The notes below the pieces were generated by a model, which saw nothing but the letters and a program-made list of their open reading frames with translations, made no database searches and was not told the origin of the DNA. 64,000 nucleotides of DNA from Burhinus oedicnemus (lineage: Eukaryota > Chordata > Aves > Charadriiformes > Burhinidae), in NCBI GenBank assembly GCA_008921705.1, contig VFFE01007039.1, forward strand, positions 658,118 through 722,117, in the 5' to 3' direction. The translations under genes and the position numbers were made by a program. Each line of letters begins with the position of its first letter. Position 1 is the stretch's first letter. Of this stretch, positions 11,716 to 24,535 are shown piece by piece.

Positions 11716-11721
11716 AAAAGA
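11463..11721 (+). repeat. GAAA-type microsatellite and long purine tract
   Basis: This is a polypurine block made of AAGG, GAGAAA and GAAA units. The last 200 bases (11522-11721) contain only A and G, and the end (about 11654-11716) is roughly 15 near-perfect GAAA units. The order from mixed units on the left to pure units on the right suggests growth from one end. The Lys/Arg/Glu-rich and Phe/Ser/Leu-rich open frames across it are by-products of the repeat and not genes. Length is likely polymorphic and may be mis-assembled. Confidence 0.97.
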
Positions 11722-14700
11722 CCCCCCTTCTGCTGATAATATCTAATGATTTTTTTCCTCCATCTCGTTGTTTACGAGAGAGGAATTTTCCCTTTACAAA
11801 AATAATCAAGGTTTATAAAGAGATAATAATAAGAGAAGTTCAGAAATTACTTTCACAGCCATCCATCTTCAGTCAGGTCTGCATGGTAGAGGCAGATGCA
11901 CTGTGAGCTTTCTTCACTTTGATTTCTTGCCTTTTAGTAACTCTTGTCAATTAGGAAGGATATAGTCTACTCTCAATTCATTAAGTGCACCACAATTGTC
12001 AGTTAGTGACAGGCTCAGGGGAGGCCAGGACTAAGTAAACATGGAGGATAAATTATACAAAAAGAGCACAGTTTGGAGAAAAACAGGGCCCTCTGTATAT
12101 AACACGCTTATCCTTAAGATCTTGAGTACGCTCCTATGGTTCATAAAAGTCCAAAACCTCATATTCTTAAAGGGAAGAGTGGGGGGGAAAAAAACAGTCA
12201 CTCTCCTTTGACGGTTTGAAAAAAGAAAAGATGTTTGTACCACTCACTGACTGGCTAATGAATAATCAGATTTCACAGCTTGAGTGCTGGGGTGGTAATT
12301 TGGTTGCACGCCATGCTCCAAATCCATGGAATAGTGCTTCATTAATGTGAAGACCTGTATAATCAAACAATTAGCAGTCTCTCTGCTGCTAAAGCAGCTT
12401 TTCATCAGCATATATACTTCGTTGTAAGATGAGTCTCAAATTACTGGATCTGACAGCAACTAGTCTTTTACTAAATCACAGCAGTAGTAAAGTAGGGTGG
12501 ACAGAACATCCATTTTTTAACCCATTTCTACATCTGCAAGAGATTCATTCTATCCACGCCACATGCCATATGGAACTACCATTGGGAAGGTGAGGACATT
12601 ATAGGTGAACTAAAATTTCATTTAAAAGAGTAAATCACGGATTAGATTTTTTTTTACCAGAATGTTCAAGTGCTATAAATTAGCAGTGATATGTTGCTAC
12701 TTCTCACTTTGCTTGTCTTCCAGGAGGGAGGAAGAGACTTCTACCCATATTCCAGTGCCCGAATGTCATCCTCTTCCCTTCCTTGTACGGGATTTAACCA
12801 TACAGGCAGAAGGAAGCGCTGCAAGTTTCAACTCTTTTTCTGCGCTTTGACATTGGATTCTGCTGAGGTCTAAAGGCAAGTGCCCTCTGCTCTCCATTTC
12901 ATTTGAAAACATGACAGCTAGGGGACAGGAGGTGGAAAAAGTGAAGATGAGGCCAGACTGCAACATTAATCTTCATGTACGGGTATGAGTATCTCACCTG
13001 TTTCAAGCTCAGAAAGCCCTGCTGCACAGAGTCTTTTATGCCTCTCAACTCCATGCCAGCTTGGGATGTGGTTGGCACCTTCCAGGGGACAAAAGCATCG
13101 ATATGGGTCGGAGCAACTGCTTGTGCACCTGCTGCCACCAGACTGGTGGGCAATGAAAGTGTTCATTGGAAGCACAGGACAACGCATAGGATCAGAGTAA
13201 GCTAGCAAAGCATATGGAAGGATAAAGTGTTTTGTGTATGGATGGCTTTGTAGAGCATTCCCACCTTCTACTTACAGGCATTTTCCCTCATATCAGCAAA
13301 TAAGGCTTAGTATTATTTATTTATGTACACTCTACTTGGCTTTTTTGTTTCCTTTAGTATTGCCTTCATTTTTCCAGAAATCAGCTGGACGTTAGTGGAT
13401 TCGTTTTGTTCTGTGGCCCAGCAGGTCCTAGCTGCTGAGTGTACGGGAAACATCTAGCAAGTATTTGTGATGTTGGCATAGGAATTGCACCAGAACCTTA
13501 GCTTGTGTGAGACAGTGCAATGAAGTTCATTTGTGTCAGCTGAGACATTGACCCATTACATTTATGATCTAATTTAGCAACAGCTGATCTAAGGTTGAAC
13601 TGTGCTGGACTGTTTTCATGACTGCAGTGTTTGATCTGGTTTTCTCTTCTTTCCCCTTCATTAAAAAAACCAGATATTTCACATGTTATGGGACTCAAAT
13701 GTCTGAAGTGTAACTCATGGTAGCCGAAAGGCTCAGTAGCTTAAAGTACGTGTTAGTCTGCCCTGCCTGAATAGATATTTCCTAAATATCAGACATAGAA
13801 GTGACGATGAGTTCAGGTTCACCCTAGAGAAAGTTTTCTCCAAGAGCAATCCTAAAAACTAACCATTTCAGAGAATAGAAAAGGAGAGGTCTCCTGCTTT
13901 CAGTATGTGTGTCAGTCTAATACCAACTTGAGAGGAGTGTGCTGCAGAGGTCATCCTGTTTGTTATGTCAGAAACAGAGAGACAGAAACTGGAAAAGGCG
14001 AAAATATCTCTCAAGCCAACTACCCAGTTTTCAGCAAGAGCTATGAGACACTAACACACAATCGCCTTTAATACAGCTGGCCTCCACCAGCATTTTCACC
14101 CAGGCTGTGATCTCCTTTTGACTTCCAAAAGACTCTGCAATCACTGAATGCGGGAAGCCTGTCGCACTGCAGTGGCTATCTGTTCATCCGGGACTGTCAG
14201 GTGCACAAGCAAAGAGAGGACAGGACCCAGCACAGGATCCAGACCCTGCTCCTTGCCTGTAGGTGCTGTCACTGACTCATGAGGGGCACCCTTGGGTCAA
14301 AATGGGCACAGTTTCTACAGAAACAAAATCTTAAACTAAACAAGCAGATAGGTTTTCTTTTTTTAATAGTATGATGTATCTTAACGCCTTTCTAATGCCC
14401 ATCAAACATCTCTGGCACAGACTATGCCTCTGCCAGTGTACAGCTATGGCATCCATAAAGAACTGCACAACTAAAGATACGCATTTCAGGTCATGGAGCT
14501 GGCTGTCAAGAGATATAACATCTGGATTAAAAAAAAAAAGAAGTATTCTAACACAGAGCTTCGAAATGCTGATAATTTTTAATCTTTTTGATGGTATAAC
14601 TCATGAAATCATGTGTGGTATTCTCTTCATTGTCACAGGCAGAGGGAACAGTATCCATTACTAGACACTAAATATGCTCATTAATTTTCTTAGGCATTCA

Positions 14701-16479
14701 CCTTCCTTATAACAATTTGGATGTGTACACTGAAACTTATGAACCCATTCATAAAGCTAGCATTGCTTTGTGAAATTATGTTGTGATACATTTTCTCAAG
14801 AAACAGTTCTTTGTCCAGTCCTTGCCTGAAAAACAATTAGGAACATTTTTCCATTGGATTCCTTTACAAATGTCCTCAACGATTATTTCCTAGGTGCAAA
14901 TAATCCAGAAAGTACTCTAATCCACCTGGGAAAAGAGCCCTAGCAGTGGAGTGAGCTCTCTCCAGGCTCCCAAGCAGAAGGGAGGTGGTGGGCTGTCTTC
15001 TCCAGCTACCCTGCCCCGTGGAGCCCACCCTTTACCCCTCTTTCTGAGGCATTCTCCTGCACAGGACGGCAGGCCATCGCTGGAGCAGTCCCAGAAGCCC
15101 CACTCAGGACAAACTGGTGCTGCCTAAACTTTCTGGGGTCTTCCACAGCAGGCCATGGAAAGAGGGTAGAGCCGTGACCACCAGCTGCCAGGCTATGAGG
15201 CAGTGAGCTCTGGCAGGGGGAGTACTTATCCTCAGGAGGACGGAGTGTGAAAAAGGCCTGGGAAATTCATAACGAGAAGTAAGGTTTAACAAATGCCCTA
15301 GGGGAATTAGGCACAAAGAGCTGGCACAGGAGTTATGTGCCTGCAGCTCACCAGTGCTTTTATAATCTTACCCTTAAGCCACTTACCTGATTTCAGGTTC
15401 ACCCTCCCTCCCTGCAAACACCCGGGAAAATAAACCTCACAGGTAGAAATTCAATAAAAGCAAGACGGCAGTGACCATGCTCTCTCCTTGCTTATGGAAG
15501 TAGCAGGTGTCCCAGTGTAGCAGGGGACGCAAACCCCGGCCAGGGTATCCCACGACTACAGAAGGAAAGCAAAACCAGTGCCTTGCACCCACTGTAATGG
15601 TTTCTGTTTCAGGGTGCTGTTCCTTGAGACAGCGACATACTCTGCAAGTGTGACGCTCTCTGTACGCGCAGGTGAATTTATAATATAACATTACACACAC
15701 ACTCGCACGCACACAAACACCCTGCCATTTTTAACCACACATTTTTACCGTAACAGGTAGTTTTTGGCTATGAATTCCTCGGCTGTAAAAACTCTTTTCC
15801 TTGCATGAGACCTCTGCCCCTGTCATATCTCAGGACCCAGTCCTACAGACGCTGCTCTGCGCATGCAAGTACAAGCGTCTCTGCCAGTGTTACTCTTGGT
15901 TGAAGAAAACCAAACTCCTATAGCAGTAAGAGGCAAATAAAGGAAATAAAAAATACGTGTTGCAAGAATAGGGACAAAAGGGATGGAAATATTCGTACAG
16001 TGCTACAAAAGATACAGTTATGTGAAGCTTGGATTGTAAATAAATAAATATATAAATGTGAAAAAATCAATCACAGTCTATTGTAGATTTATCACAACAA
16101 ATACAACAGCTCTAAATAAACATGGTCCAATACTTATGTTAAATGAGTTTCATTTGTTGTTGATTTTTAAATAATAATAATAATGTTATTTTCAGGACAG
16201 ATTATTTAAACTCTTCTAATTCAAAATATTTAAGAAAACCCACCTTTGTATAAAGATATTAATTTTACCCTATTTTTTGAAAAACAATGTAGTTTTCCTT
16301 TTCTTTTTTTCTGTTGCATAAAACTTGTGTCTTAACAAATCACTGCCATGAGCTAACCCAGATCTGAATCCAGAAAATGCTCTCAACATTATCCTTCTCT
16401 GTTCACATATATTTGAAGTAAATTACATCAAATTGTATTTGAAATACCAAACTGGCATTAATGGAAGCTTTTTTTGCTC
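11722..16479. other. Unassigned intergenic DNA
   Basis: No gene was recognised. Small features are an AAAAAAAAAAG run near 14528-14540, a short CA-rich stretch near 15691-15720, and AT-rich DNA with TAAATA units from about 15930 to 16300. Open frames do not exceed about 100 codons. Confidence 0.4.
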
Positions 16480-17221
16480 CAGGCACCATTTTAAAATAGA
16501 TGAGCATAAAAATGCAGTCTGCATCATTAAGTTTATATGAAACTAGTGAGAATAAAAATCACCATGTAAGTTCTAATAAGATGTGTTTTTCATTCCAGTT
16601 TAATAACCCAAGACTATATTCATCTTCCAGTATAATAAATACACTGAAAGGAATTCATTCTTTTGCGGTTTTTAACATGTTGAGGGTTTCAGAAGATGGA
16701 GTTTTCTGGGAAGCTGGGTGAAGAAAATTCTTTAATATGGCAGTGCGGAGTATTATTATCATAAATAATTAATGTGCACAGCAGAAGAAAGCCTAGCTTC
16801 ATTAATAATTCTTATTTTTAGTTGGCATAAGCTAGAGGTGCTGTATCTTCTTTCATCCGATCTATGTCAATTTCCCTGATTTTAATTTACTGGATGTTAA
16901 AATTTTAAAGGTATGTTACATTTTGCAACGGATTTTTGTTTGTGACTTTGCATTAATATCCTACTGCTAATTCTTATCTGTTGAGATATTTTTAGTAACA
17001 AGTGAAAAAGGAAGAAAAAAAATAGTAGCAGCCAGGCAAGGTGGAGTGGGCATCAGTGTCAGCTCCTTTCATCTTTCATTTCCCTTTGGGACCAGTTAAG
17101 ATGCTTCTTTGATTAGGACCTCAGGAAATATTAAAAAGCTCTTCTGTGAATTTAAACTCATCAAACTTGTCTCTGTTTATTTTTTTGAATACCGAGATAA
17201 TTCACCTCCCACATTTTGAGA
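16480..17221. promoter_or_regulatory. AT-rich block with homeodomain-type motifs, possible conserved element
   Basis: Non-repetitive, AT-rich DNA with several TAAT cores (for example near 16753-16775 and 16800-16812) and TTTATT/TTATTT strings. It adjoins the CpG-retaining block at 17222-17440. The absence of recognisable repeats and the motif content are compatible with conserved noncoding DNA, but nothing here proves conservation. Confidence 0.2.
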
Positions 17222-17440
17222 ACGCAGGTTCCCTCCACCCCAGCCGCACTTCTCTGATCAGCTAAGTCGCTTGTCAACATCGCTGAATCTCTCCCAACAA
17301 ACGCTGGCGCTTCATTAATGCAGCGCCTGAGTCGGAGCCGCTCCTAAACGTTCCTTATTAGCACAAACGAGGAAATAAAGATGACACTATAGATGGCACT
17401 GAGGCGGCGTGCCACGAGGCGAGTGCAGGTAGTGCCGGAT
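17222..17440. promoter_or_regulatory. CpG-retaining block, candidate conserved enhancer
   Basis: About 17 CpG dinucleotides lie within roughly 240 bases, while flanking kilobases are CpG-poor. Just upstream is a forkhead-type TGTTTAT (17174-17180), and inside is a perfect 8-base palindrome CATTAATG (17313-17320) of homeodomain type, followed by TTATTAG. There is no meaningful open frame. CpG retention with dense developmental motifs is common in conserved enhancers and in small CpG islands of noncoding transcripts. Either reading is inference without alignment. Confidence 0.35.
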
Positions 17441-20134
17441 TAAAACAAAGGAGAACGAGGTGACACCTGAAGGAAAACCACAGAGTGGGGGGAAACCATT
17501 TTGTCTTCTTGCAAAATGCACGTGGGAAAGAGTCTGCGACTCCCATTGCAACTTTGGAAACGCCAATACCCTGGAGACGCAATGTTAACCTGCATTATGC
17601 CTTTTAAACACATTTGCAAATGTTCTTGTTAATCGGTGCAAATGTTAGAGCTGATTGAAAAGCGAGGGTTTTTTTTCCTCTTCAGTATTTTAAAAGAAAA
17701 TATGCTTGGGTTTTTTTCTTCCAAACTGTATTGAGATGCCTGGGAAAAATTATACAGCCCCTTCCTCCTGATTTTTATACTTTGCTCTCCATTTTAGCTG
17801 TTTACCTCCTTTTATTTTTCTTGAGACCAAAAGAAGAAAAAATCAGAGATGTGTGGAAGAAGAAAAAAAGATATCACAGAGACCGTGGGAGAAGGGAGCG
17901 CCCTGTGAAAATAATAACTTTAAGGTGAGGGGAAAAGGAAGCCAACAAAAAGCAAAATGCATGAAGTTGCTCACTTGGGAAAAAGGCCATTTTAACCTCA
18001 TTTATTTGGGGATTAATATTTTCAGCTGCTAGCAATACTTCTAGCATCTAAAGTAGTCCAGGTAGTCGTTTCAGGCATGTATCACAGCATCTTCAGTCAG
18101 GCACCAGTGTTCCTTATACAATCAATTTCTCTTTAAGCATTTTCATAGCTTTTTCCTATGTTGGCACGTGGTTCATGTTATTTAACTTAAAGTTGTGCTG
18201 CGGCCTGTGTCCTGTTGCAGCTCGGGAAGCCAGTCTGGGCAAACCTGAGAGATCAGGCTCCCATGAGGGAAATGATGATGCCTGTGTGTATACGTACACA
18301 CATACACCCCCAAAATTAATGATGTTACTGATCCCACATGCATGAACTCAGAAGATTAATTTAGGCATGGCCAGAAAATTGCAGTTGCTTTGACACAACC
18401 TCCCATGTGTCCATCAGGAGTGCCATGTGGATGTCTGCAGCAGTTGGCAAACACGAGCTGGAGCCTGGGCACTCTCCGGTGTGCCAGGAGGGGACACGGA
18501 GCAGCCCAAAAGCCCCCAGAAAGACCCACTTAAAAGAGGCCTCCCATGGCGTGTAAACCCAAGCGGTGGCAGTTGCCCCTTAGCAGAGGAGAACCTATTC
18601 TCCCCGCTGCTCCTGCCCTAGGATCCCAGCTCTAGCGGGAACCGCGGGCACGGATCGGCCACAGCAAACAGGGCAGTGTCCAGTGTGAGGCACCAGGATG
18701 CTGGGCAGCGGCAAATGTCTACCAAGAGATAATTACGGTCCCTGTACACCGTGCAGGGATAGATCTGGTATTGCAGTGTTCATTTTTTTTAAAAGCAAAG
18801 AACAAGTACCACACCTTAACCGTGCACTTAACGCCTTATCTTCATTAGTGTCTGCATGGAATAATAAGGTCAGAGACCACACGTTCATAGGGATGCTGCT
18901 TTTGCTGGACGTCAAGTCTATCTTTAAGGTACCTAGTTACAAATATTTTAAGCTTCCCCACCCCTCCTCCGTTTTGTTCATTTCTCCCTCCTTTCCCTCA
19001 GGCAAATGGTCAGGTTCTACCATTTCAGAATAGCATCGCGTATCTGACATCTTTCTTTCTGAGGTGTCTGGATACTTTAAAAAGCTGATGGACTGTGATC
19101 ATGCTGCACTATTGTTTCCATGGGAAAAGACCATAAGAGGTGATATTCCTGTATTTTACTGGGGTATTTATTACCATCAAAAGGGAAAAAAAGTGACAAA
19201 ACTTTGTGTTCCAGAAACAGCATACTCGCTAATCAGCAAACACAGACCAATTATACAATAGGTGAAAGACTTGGGCTTGCATGCTAAAATCTGCACCAAA
19301 AGAGGCATTTTCCTGATGACTTTATTTCCTATTAATCCTCTGTGACAATGGGTTATTTTCCAGAAAAATATGCAAATACCTTAATCTGGTAGAACAGTAT
19401 GACAGTCTGAATGTGGGCATCTTCACTAAACACTTGTTTAAGAGGACCAGCACTAGGAATATGATAAATTTCTGAGTGCAAAATCAGAATCTCTGCAGAA
19501 AAACTGTGTAGCCCTTTGAAAAAAAAAAACAAACAAAAAACCAAGCAAATGCATGGGCAGTGAGGACCAGTCTCTCCAAATAAGAAATCATCTTTTCTGA
19601 GATACAATTCATTAGTAAATTAGTAGGTGAAAGAATTGGGGATCTTTTCCTGCTTTCTTTCTGCACCCACATCATGAAAAACCCCACTTTTTTAGAAGGT
19701 CTGTTGTCTCTTTGTTTTATTTTATACATTAATTATATAGCATCAGCTGCTGGAACAATACTTCTAAAATATTCCTGTAAACATTGAAACTATCTGCAGA
19801 GAATTTTTTGATTTTTTTTTGTAACATCCTAATTTGAAGAGTGATTTAAGAACTGATTGGCAGTTGGCAAAAAATGAATGATAATGAACTCATTTCGATA
19901 GAGATGGACCAGATACCATGCCGGCTGTCGAAACTTTTCAAAGCTGGTTTCTCTCCAGTAAATGTGATCCTGCAGGCTCTGTCCATCTGCCTGCAAGAAA
20001 AGAGACATTCACATTCTGCGGGAAATGCTGCTGAGAAAATACCGCCGAGAATTATCGATTTCACGATCGCTCGTCGCTCTCAGTGAGGAAACTGGAAGAT
20101 AAACACCACGGTAAAACAGTGCTGAGCTCCTTTG
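17441..20134. other. Unassigned intergenic DNA
   Basis: No gene was recognised. There are T-runs near 17668-17677 and 17711-17718 and an alternating TG/CA stretch at about 18284-18305. A small CpG-containing stretch at about 20030-20082 has seven or eight CpGs. It holds no frame longer than about 110 codons. Confidence 0.35.
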
Positions 20135-20211
20135 CTTTTTTTCCTTTATTTTTTCCCCTCTTTTTTCCCTTTTTTTTTTCGTTTTTCTTCTTTTTTTTTT
20201 TTTCCCTTTTT
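20135..20211. repeat. Pyrimidine-rich low-complexity tract
   Basis: About 77 bases of T with C interruptions, broken by single purines at 20148 and 20181. It creates Lys-rich reading frames on the minus strand that should not be taken as protein. An A-tail of a minus-strand retroposed sequence is possible, but no retroposon body was recognised next to it. Confidence 0.9.
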
Positions 20212-23030
20212 GCATTAGCAGGTAACCGGCATGCTTCAGCGTGATGAAGAGTAAGTATGTTTGCCAGGCGGAGGAGCAGCAGCTCGAGCAGGGCTGAGCC
20301 CTCCCCACGGCAGGGATGCTGGGGGGTGACCTGAAGCTCTTGCTTACAGGGATGGTTTGATTCTGGCCTCCCCCTAATTTTCGCCGGTGCAAACCAAGTC
20401 GCAGCCACCCCATTAAACAGCTCAAGTGAAAAACTGTGCCAGCTGTTAGGCCTCTCCGTTTGCTCTCCTGTTGCATGAAATTAAAATAGCTCTGACATTT
20501 AAGGAAAATAGCATGGATTCACCCAACATCTGGGGGGCAGGCTCTTCCTCGCTTGGAGCATGCTAGCCAATCTCAGTAAAGTCCGAGGTCACCGATGCTG
20601 GCGGAGGGGTGTCTGGCCAGCATCTTCCCATGGATGTCAGCGGTACGGTAGAAGGGCAGGACCAGCAGGAGCGCCCCAGCCCCTTCGGTGATGCCCACCC
20701 CCGCCCCCAGGCCCTGGGGCAGGTCAGCTCACAATACTCATTTCTCAGTTATTTCATTCCTCCTCCAAAGCCTGCCACCTTTCTCTCTCTTCCCCCCTCC
20801 CCGCCCTGAAAGATGATTTCTGTGTCTCCCTTGGATGTTTTCCACTGCTGCCGACATCCCAGTCCTCATCCCAGTCCCACCCTGCAGCCTCTCCGCAGCC
20901 TCTCTCCATGCCTCTGGTTTCGAAGGTGGCTCTCACGTAAAGTGCCTGTCGGCTTACCTTTGTGCAGCATCGCTGCTAAATTTTTAATCAGTCGTAGTGA
21001 AACAAAGGAAATGAAGCAACTCTCACGGTATTTAATGAATAACGTGTGGCTAAATCCCATGCCTTATCCTAGCTTACAGACAAGAACAGGGTGGCAAGCA
21101 CCTACCATAGAAGCCATTTAACATCCCGGGAGGTTTTGCTCTGGTGCATGGTACTGCGGTCATGCAACTTGCATTAATATTATGGAGTGTTGCTGTTGCA
21201 CACGGCCAAAAAAAACTAGAGAGGAAATATTTCTGCATATAATGCCGAATCCACTGCTACATCAGTCGATAATTAAAAAACTTGGCTCATTTCTGTCCCT
21301 TTACACGATCAGAATGATGTAAATAAGAACCTTATCCAAAAGCTTTTAAAATTAATTTTAAAAAAGGCTGGCTACAATATTTGTACAATATTTGCAGCTG
21401 AGCAGAATGAAGGAGGGAATAACTAAATCTTCAGCTTCCCGGTTTCAACGCACAGCCACCAGAATCAGCTTAGATCTGCCTGTTGCAGTGAAGGGCTGAG
21501 CAGGTTTCTGCGCTTGCGAGGCAGGATGCTCGCAGGATGCCCCCACCTGCCTTTATGTGGAGTATTTGGTACCAGCCACTGCAAGGGGCAGCAATCCGCG
21601 TGCGCAGGGTCGTCGGCCGATCCACCCCAGCAAATCAGTGAACCCAGTTCTCTTAATTATGCACATGTAAGCAGTGGAGGAAGGATGTTTCTGTAAGTAG
21701 ACTAATTCTCCAGACCTCGGCACACCTGGCTAATGGTCCTGCTCCAGCCGGTGTGGCCCTGGGGCGTATCCTGAACGGCGATGCTAACGGCGGTTGAACT
21801 TGTAGCACAGAGGCCAGAGTCCAGCTCTTTGCTCCTAGCTAATTCCCAGGGCCGTGAAAGTTAGTCTCTCCCTCTTCAATCTCTATATTTTGCTCCAAAT
21901 GCTGTATTACCTATGAAACTCTCTGATTTTTGTGAAACATCAAGATAAGAGTTTAAGTCAACCAGCAGCTTCTGAAATGAAAGTTGTGATGCTAAAGCCA
22001 CCCCATTACAACCAACAAGATAGGGTATAATATTATGATTTATTACTCATATTACAGTAGCTCCTCAAGAACTAAGCAAAGAGTTGGGCCTTTTTGTGTT
22101 TTATTCATGAGTGGGCATGTTAAAAGACATCAGAAGACACATTGCTTGTCCCAAAGGATTAACTCAGCTCTTTCTAACACTTTCATTCCTGCGTTTCTAC
22201 AGCTCACACATACATGGAAAAAGTGCCTACAGGCTTTATTTTACCATACCTTTGAGGAGCAATACCTGCTCAGGAATTTTTCAGTGTTTGTTTGACACAA
22301 GAAAAAAGCATAGCACCGTCCCACAAAAAATATATAAGCTTCTCATCACGGCAAAGTGTCAGCCCTCGGCACAGAGGGCACAGAGCTCTGCAGGAGGTGA
22401 CCGTGTGTGACGTGCTCCTCATCTCCATCTTGAGACCTCAAAGGAAAAACAGTGCACTTTGTGGAGTAAATGAGTGGCGTCGGAAAGGACACTGGCACCA
22501 AAGATGTTTCTGGGATGTTGAGTCCCAGTGCATTCGGCTGCCGAGGACTGGTTCCCCCATCTCACGGGCTGTGTTGCCCTTGCCCATTCAGAGGTACTTT
22601 CACCCTCCGATCACCTCCCATTTCTAGCATGGAAAATGGGCTAGTCATTAACGGGGGTGCAGACGGGAAGCCTCTAAGAAATATTTTACCAGTTAGGACA
22701 GGAGGGAATATAGTATCCCTAGTTTCCAGGGAAAACCTATTTCCTCGTGTCTTTTCCATCCAAGCGTAAACTGGTATTTTTCACCATCGTGAGAGCGAGC
22801 CTGGGCCAGCACTGGAGACAGAGAGGGGAATCGCTACAGTGTGGATTCATTAAACCCATCTCAGCCCATCTATTTTTTTCTTTTTTTGGTATTAAAGGAA
22901 TATGCAGTAAAACAGGGCAGAACGAAGTGTTCTGGGAAACTGATAATCAAATGGCCTAAAGCTAATGTTTACTTTTTTGAATGTTTTACAGCAGCATTAC
23001 TTGGAGATGTATTAAAAACAGGGAGCGAGA
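20212..23030. other. Unassigned intergenic DNA
   Basis: The stretch 20600-20800 is GC- and C-rich. An exact 11-base tandem duplication sits at 21373-21394. Overlapping frames of about 100-111 codons between 22111 and 22769 lie in several phases without domains and look like chance. Confidence 0.35.
21373..21394 (+). repeat. Exact 11-base tandem duplication
   Basis: TACAATATTTG occurs twice head to tail (21373-21383 and 21384-21394). The identical copies suggest replication slippage. Confidence 0.95.
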
Positions 23031-23046
23031 GGGAGGGAGGGAGGGA
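23031..23046 (+). other. G-quadruplex motif
   Basis: Four GGG runs are separated by single A bases (GGGAGGGAGGGAGGG, 23031-23045). This is a canonical short-loop intramolecular G-quadruplex pattern. No promoter or gene is seen next to it. Confidence 0.8.
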
Positions 23047-24450
23047 GCCTAATAACAGCCTTCCAGTTACAGAAATAGAGAAGCAGCATAGATATGATAA
23101 TTGAATTTGGTTTGGATGGGTGATAATCCGCCTTTATGCTACAGCTGTAGTTCTCAGATTTGAGCCTCGCTGGTGGCAGGTGTTGGGCAGCCTCTCCTGC
23201 CACGAGAAGGCTCCAGCACCGCACGCCCCTGCGTGTCCCCCCATTCCTCTCCTTGCGCCTGCAGGCAGGAGGCTGTGGGGTCGTTGGTTTTGCATGTGCA
23301 GTTCTGGTTTTTCTCTGCATTTATGGGGGTTGTCCTGAAGGTGACCTGGAGCCTCCCTTGCCTGCCTGGCCAGGAAAAGTCACCAGTGGAGCTGGAGGGG
23401 AGCTCTTCTCCTCCCCAGCAAATTCCATGCTCAGCCACTCTCTGGTTCTCCTCCACCCTAAATTATTCAGCTCCACACTTGGGGAGCTGACACTGCTAGT
23501 AAACCGAGGAGTTATATATTTTTGGTTGCACTTGGAGATTAAGTGCCACTTGAATTATAGTGTCTAGATTCCCAAATATTTGTGTAATTTTAGATCATGA
23601 ATTTTCATTCCTGACTATGTTTAGTATAAATATTTATTCACACAGCTCTGTCTGTTAGATCCCATGGAAGAAAGTGGGGGGGAGTGGGGAGGTGCCTCTG
23701 AGCTGGCTCTGTCACAGGTATGGGTCCCCTTGCTGTCTCGTTTCCTGAAGCAAACTCACAGCCTCTCTTTGCCTGCTCTCAGTGCCTCTGTCATTGGAGA
23801 TATTCTGGAAAATGTGGGGTGAGACGCAGTGGGTGGGATAACTGGGCTGCAGTGGGTAGATAGCAGGGCCACCCACTTTCACAAGGTGACCTTAAAGATT
23901 TTGTGCCAGAGATGTGGGGCGGGCTGCGTGCTGCTGTCCCGCTAGCAAGAGGGGTGGGAGAAGGGTGAAGAGACTGAAGCTGAAGAAAAAGTCACAATAT
24001 CCTTCCCAGGTGGTGGAAGCCTCTCTGTCACCCCTGCTGCCTTCCGTCCTGCTGACGAAATTCTCCAAGAAACTTTATCAATCTCTTTTGTTCTCTTGGT
24101 TTATTTTAGCAAACGTGCTTCTGAAGGAAAAGTATTAATTAATTTCCTCTTCATAAAAAGATGTGAGAAGATTTTGGTTTCTCCAGGCACTGAATTAAAT
24201 TCTGGCTGCACAAGAGTTTGCATTTTTAATGGAGCTGTTTTGCAGGTCACCAAAATTGTTCCCCATTCAGCCACTCTCATCATCTGGGTCATTACCACGG
24301 ACAGCCACAGCTGATGCCTGGATCCGACTCCCGCAGTACTCAGCTGGCACTCAAATGCCACCTCTAATGATAACGAAGAGCTTGATGGCTGCTATAGCAC
24401 CTTTTCTCCAACTATCTCAGAAGAGCTTTATAGCTGTGATTAAATTAGCC
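23047..24450. other. Unassigned intergenic DNA, partly GC-rich
   Basis: The part 23160-23460 is GC-rich and carries overlapping open frames of about 100-135 codons on both strands with no domain. A weak MIR-like resemblance at 23690-23830 was not strong enough to annotate. Confidence 0.35.
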
Positions 24451-24535
24451 TCGTAATCTCATTGTGAGGCAGATAGGTAGTGTGCAAGTTTCACAGGTGA
24501 AAAAACAGAGGAACGAAGCAGGATGTTGCTTAAAC
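24451..24535 (+). repeat. Ancient MIR/CORE-SINE-like relic
   Basis: The string CTCATTGTGAGGCAGATAGG followed by TTTCACAGGTGAAAAAACAG and GAGGAACGAAGCAGG keeps the order of the MIR core in reverse complement (the 'cccatgaggtaggta', 'ttttacagatgaggaaactg' and 'aggcacagagagg' blocks). It is old and diverged. Confidence 0.55.

Noticed and set aside
11324..11906. Open frames of 99-161 codons rich in Lys/Arg/Glu or Phe/Ser/Leu
   Set aside because: They are translations of the GAAA microsatellite on both strands and carry no independent coding signal.
20009..20476. Lys-rich minus frames of 115-155 codons
   Set aside because: Their distinctive part is the pyrimidine tract at 20135-20211 read in reverse. 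The flanks show no domain.
23690..23830. Possible MIR-like segment
   Set aside because: Only the 'acagcctctctttgcctg' stretch resembles the MIR core and the order of the remaining blocks is unclear.
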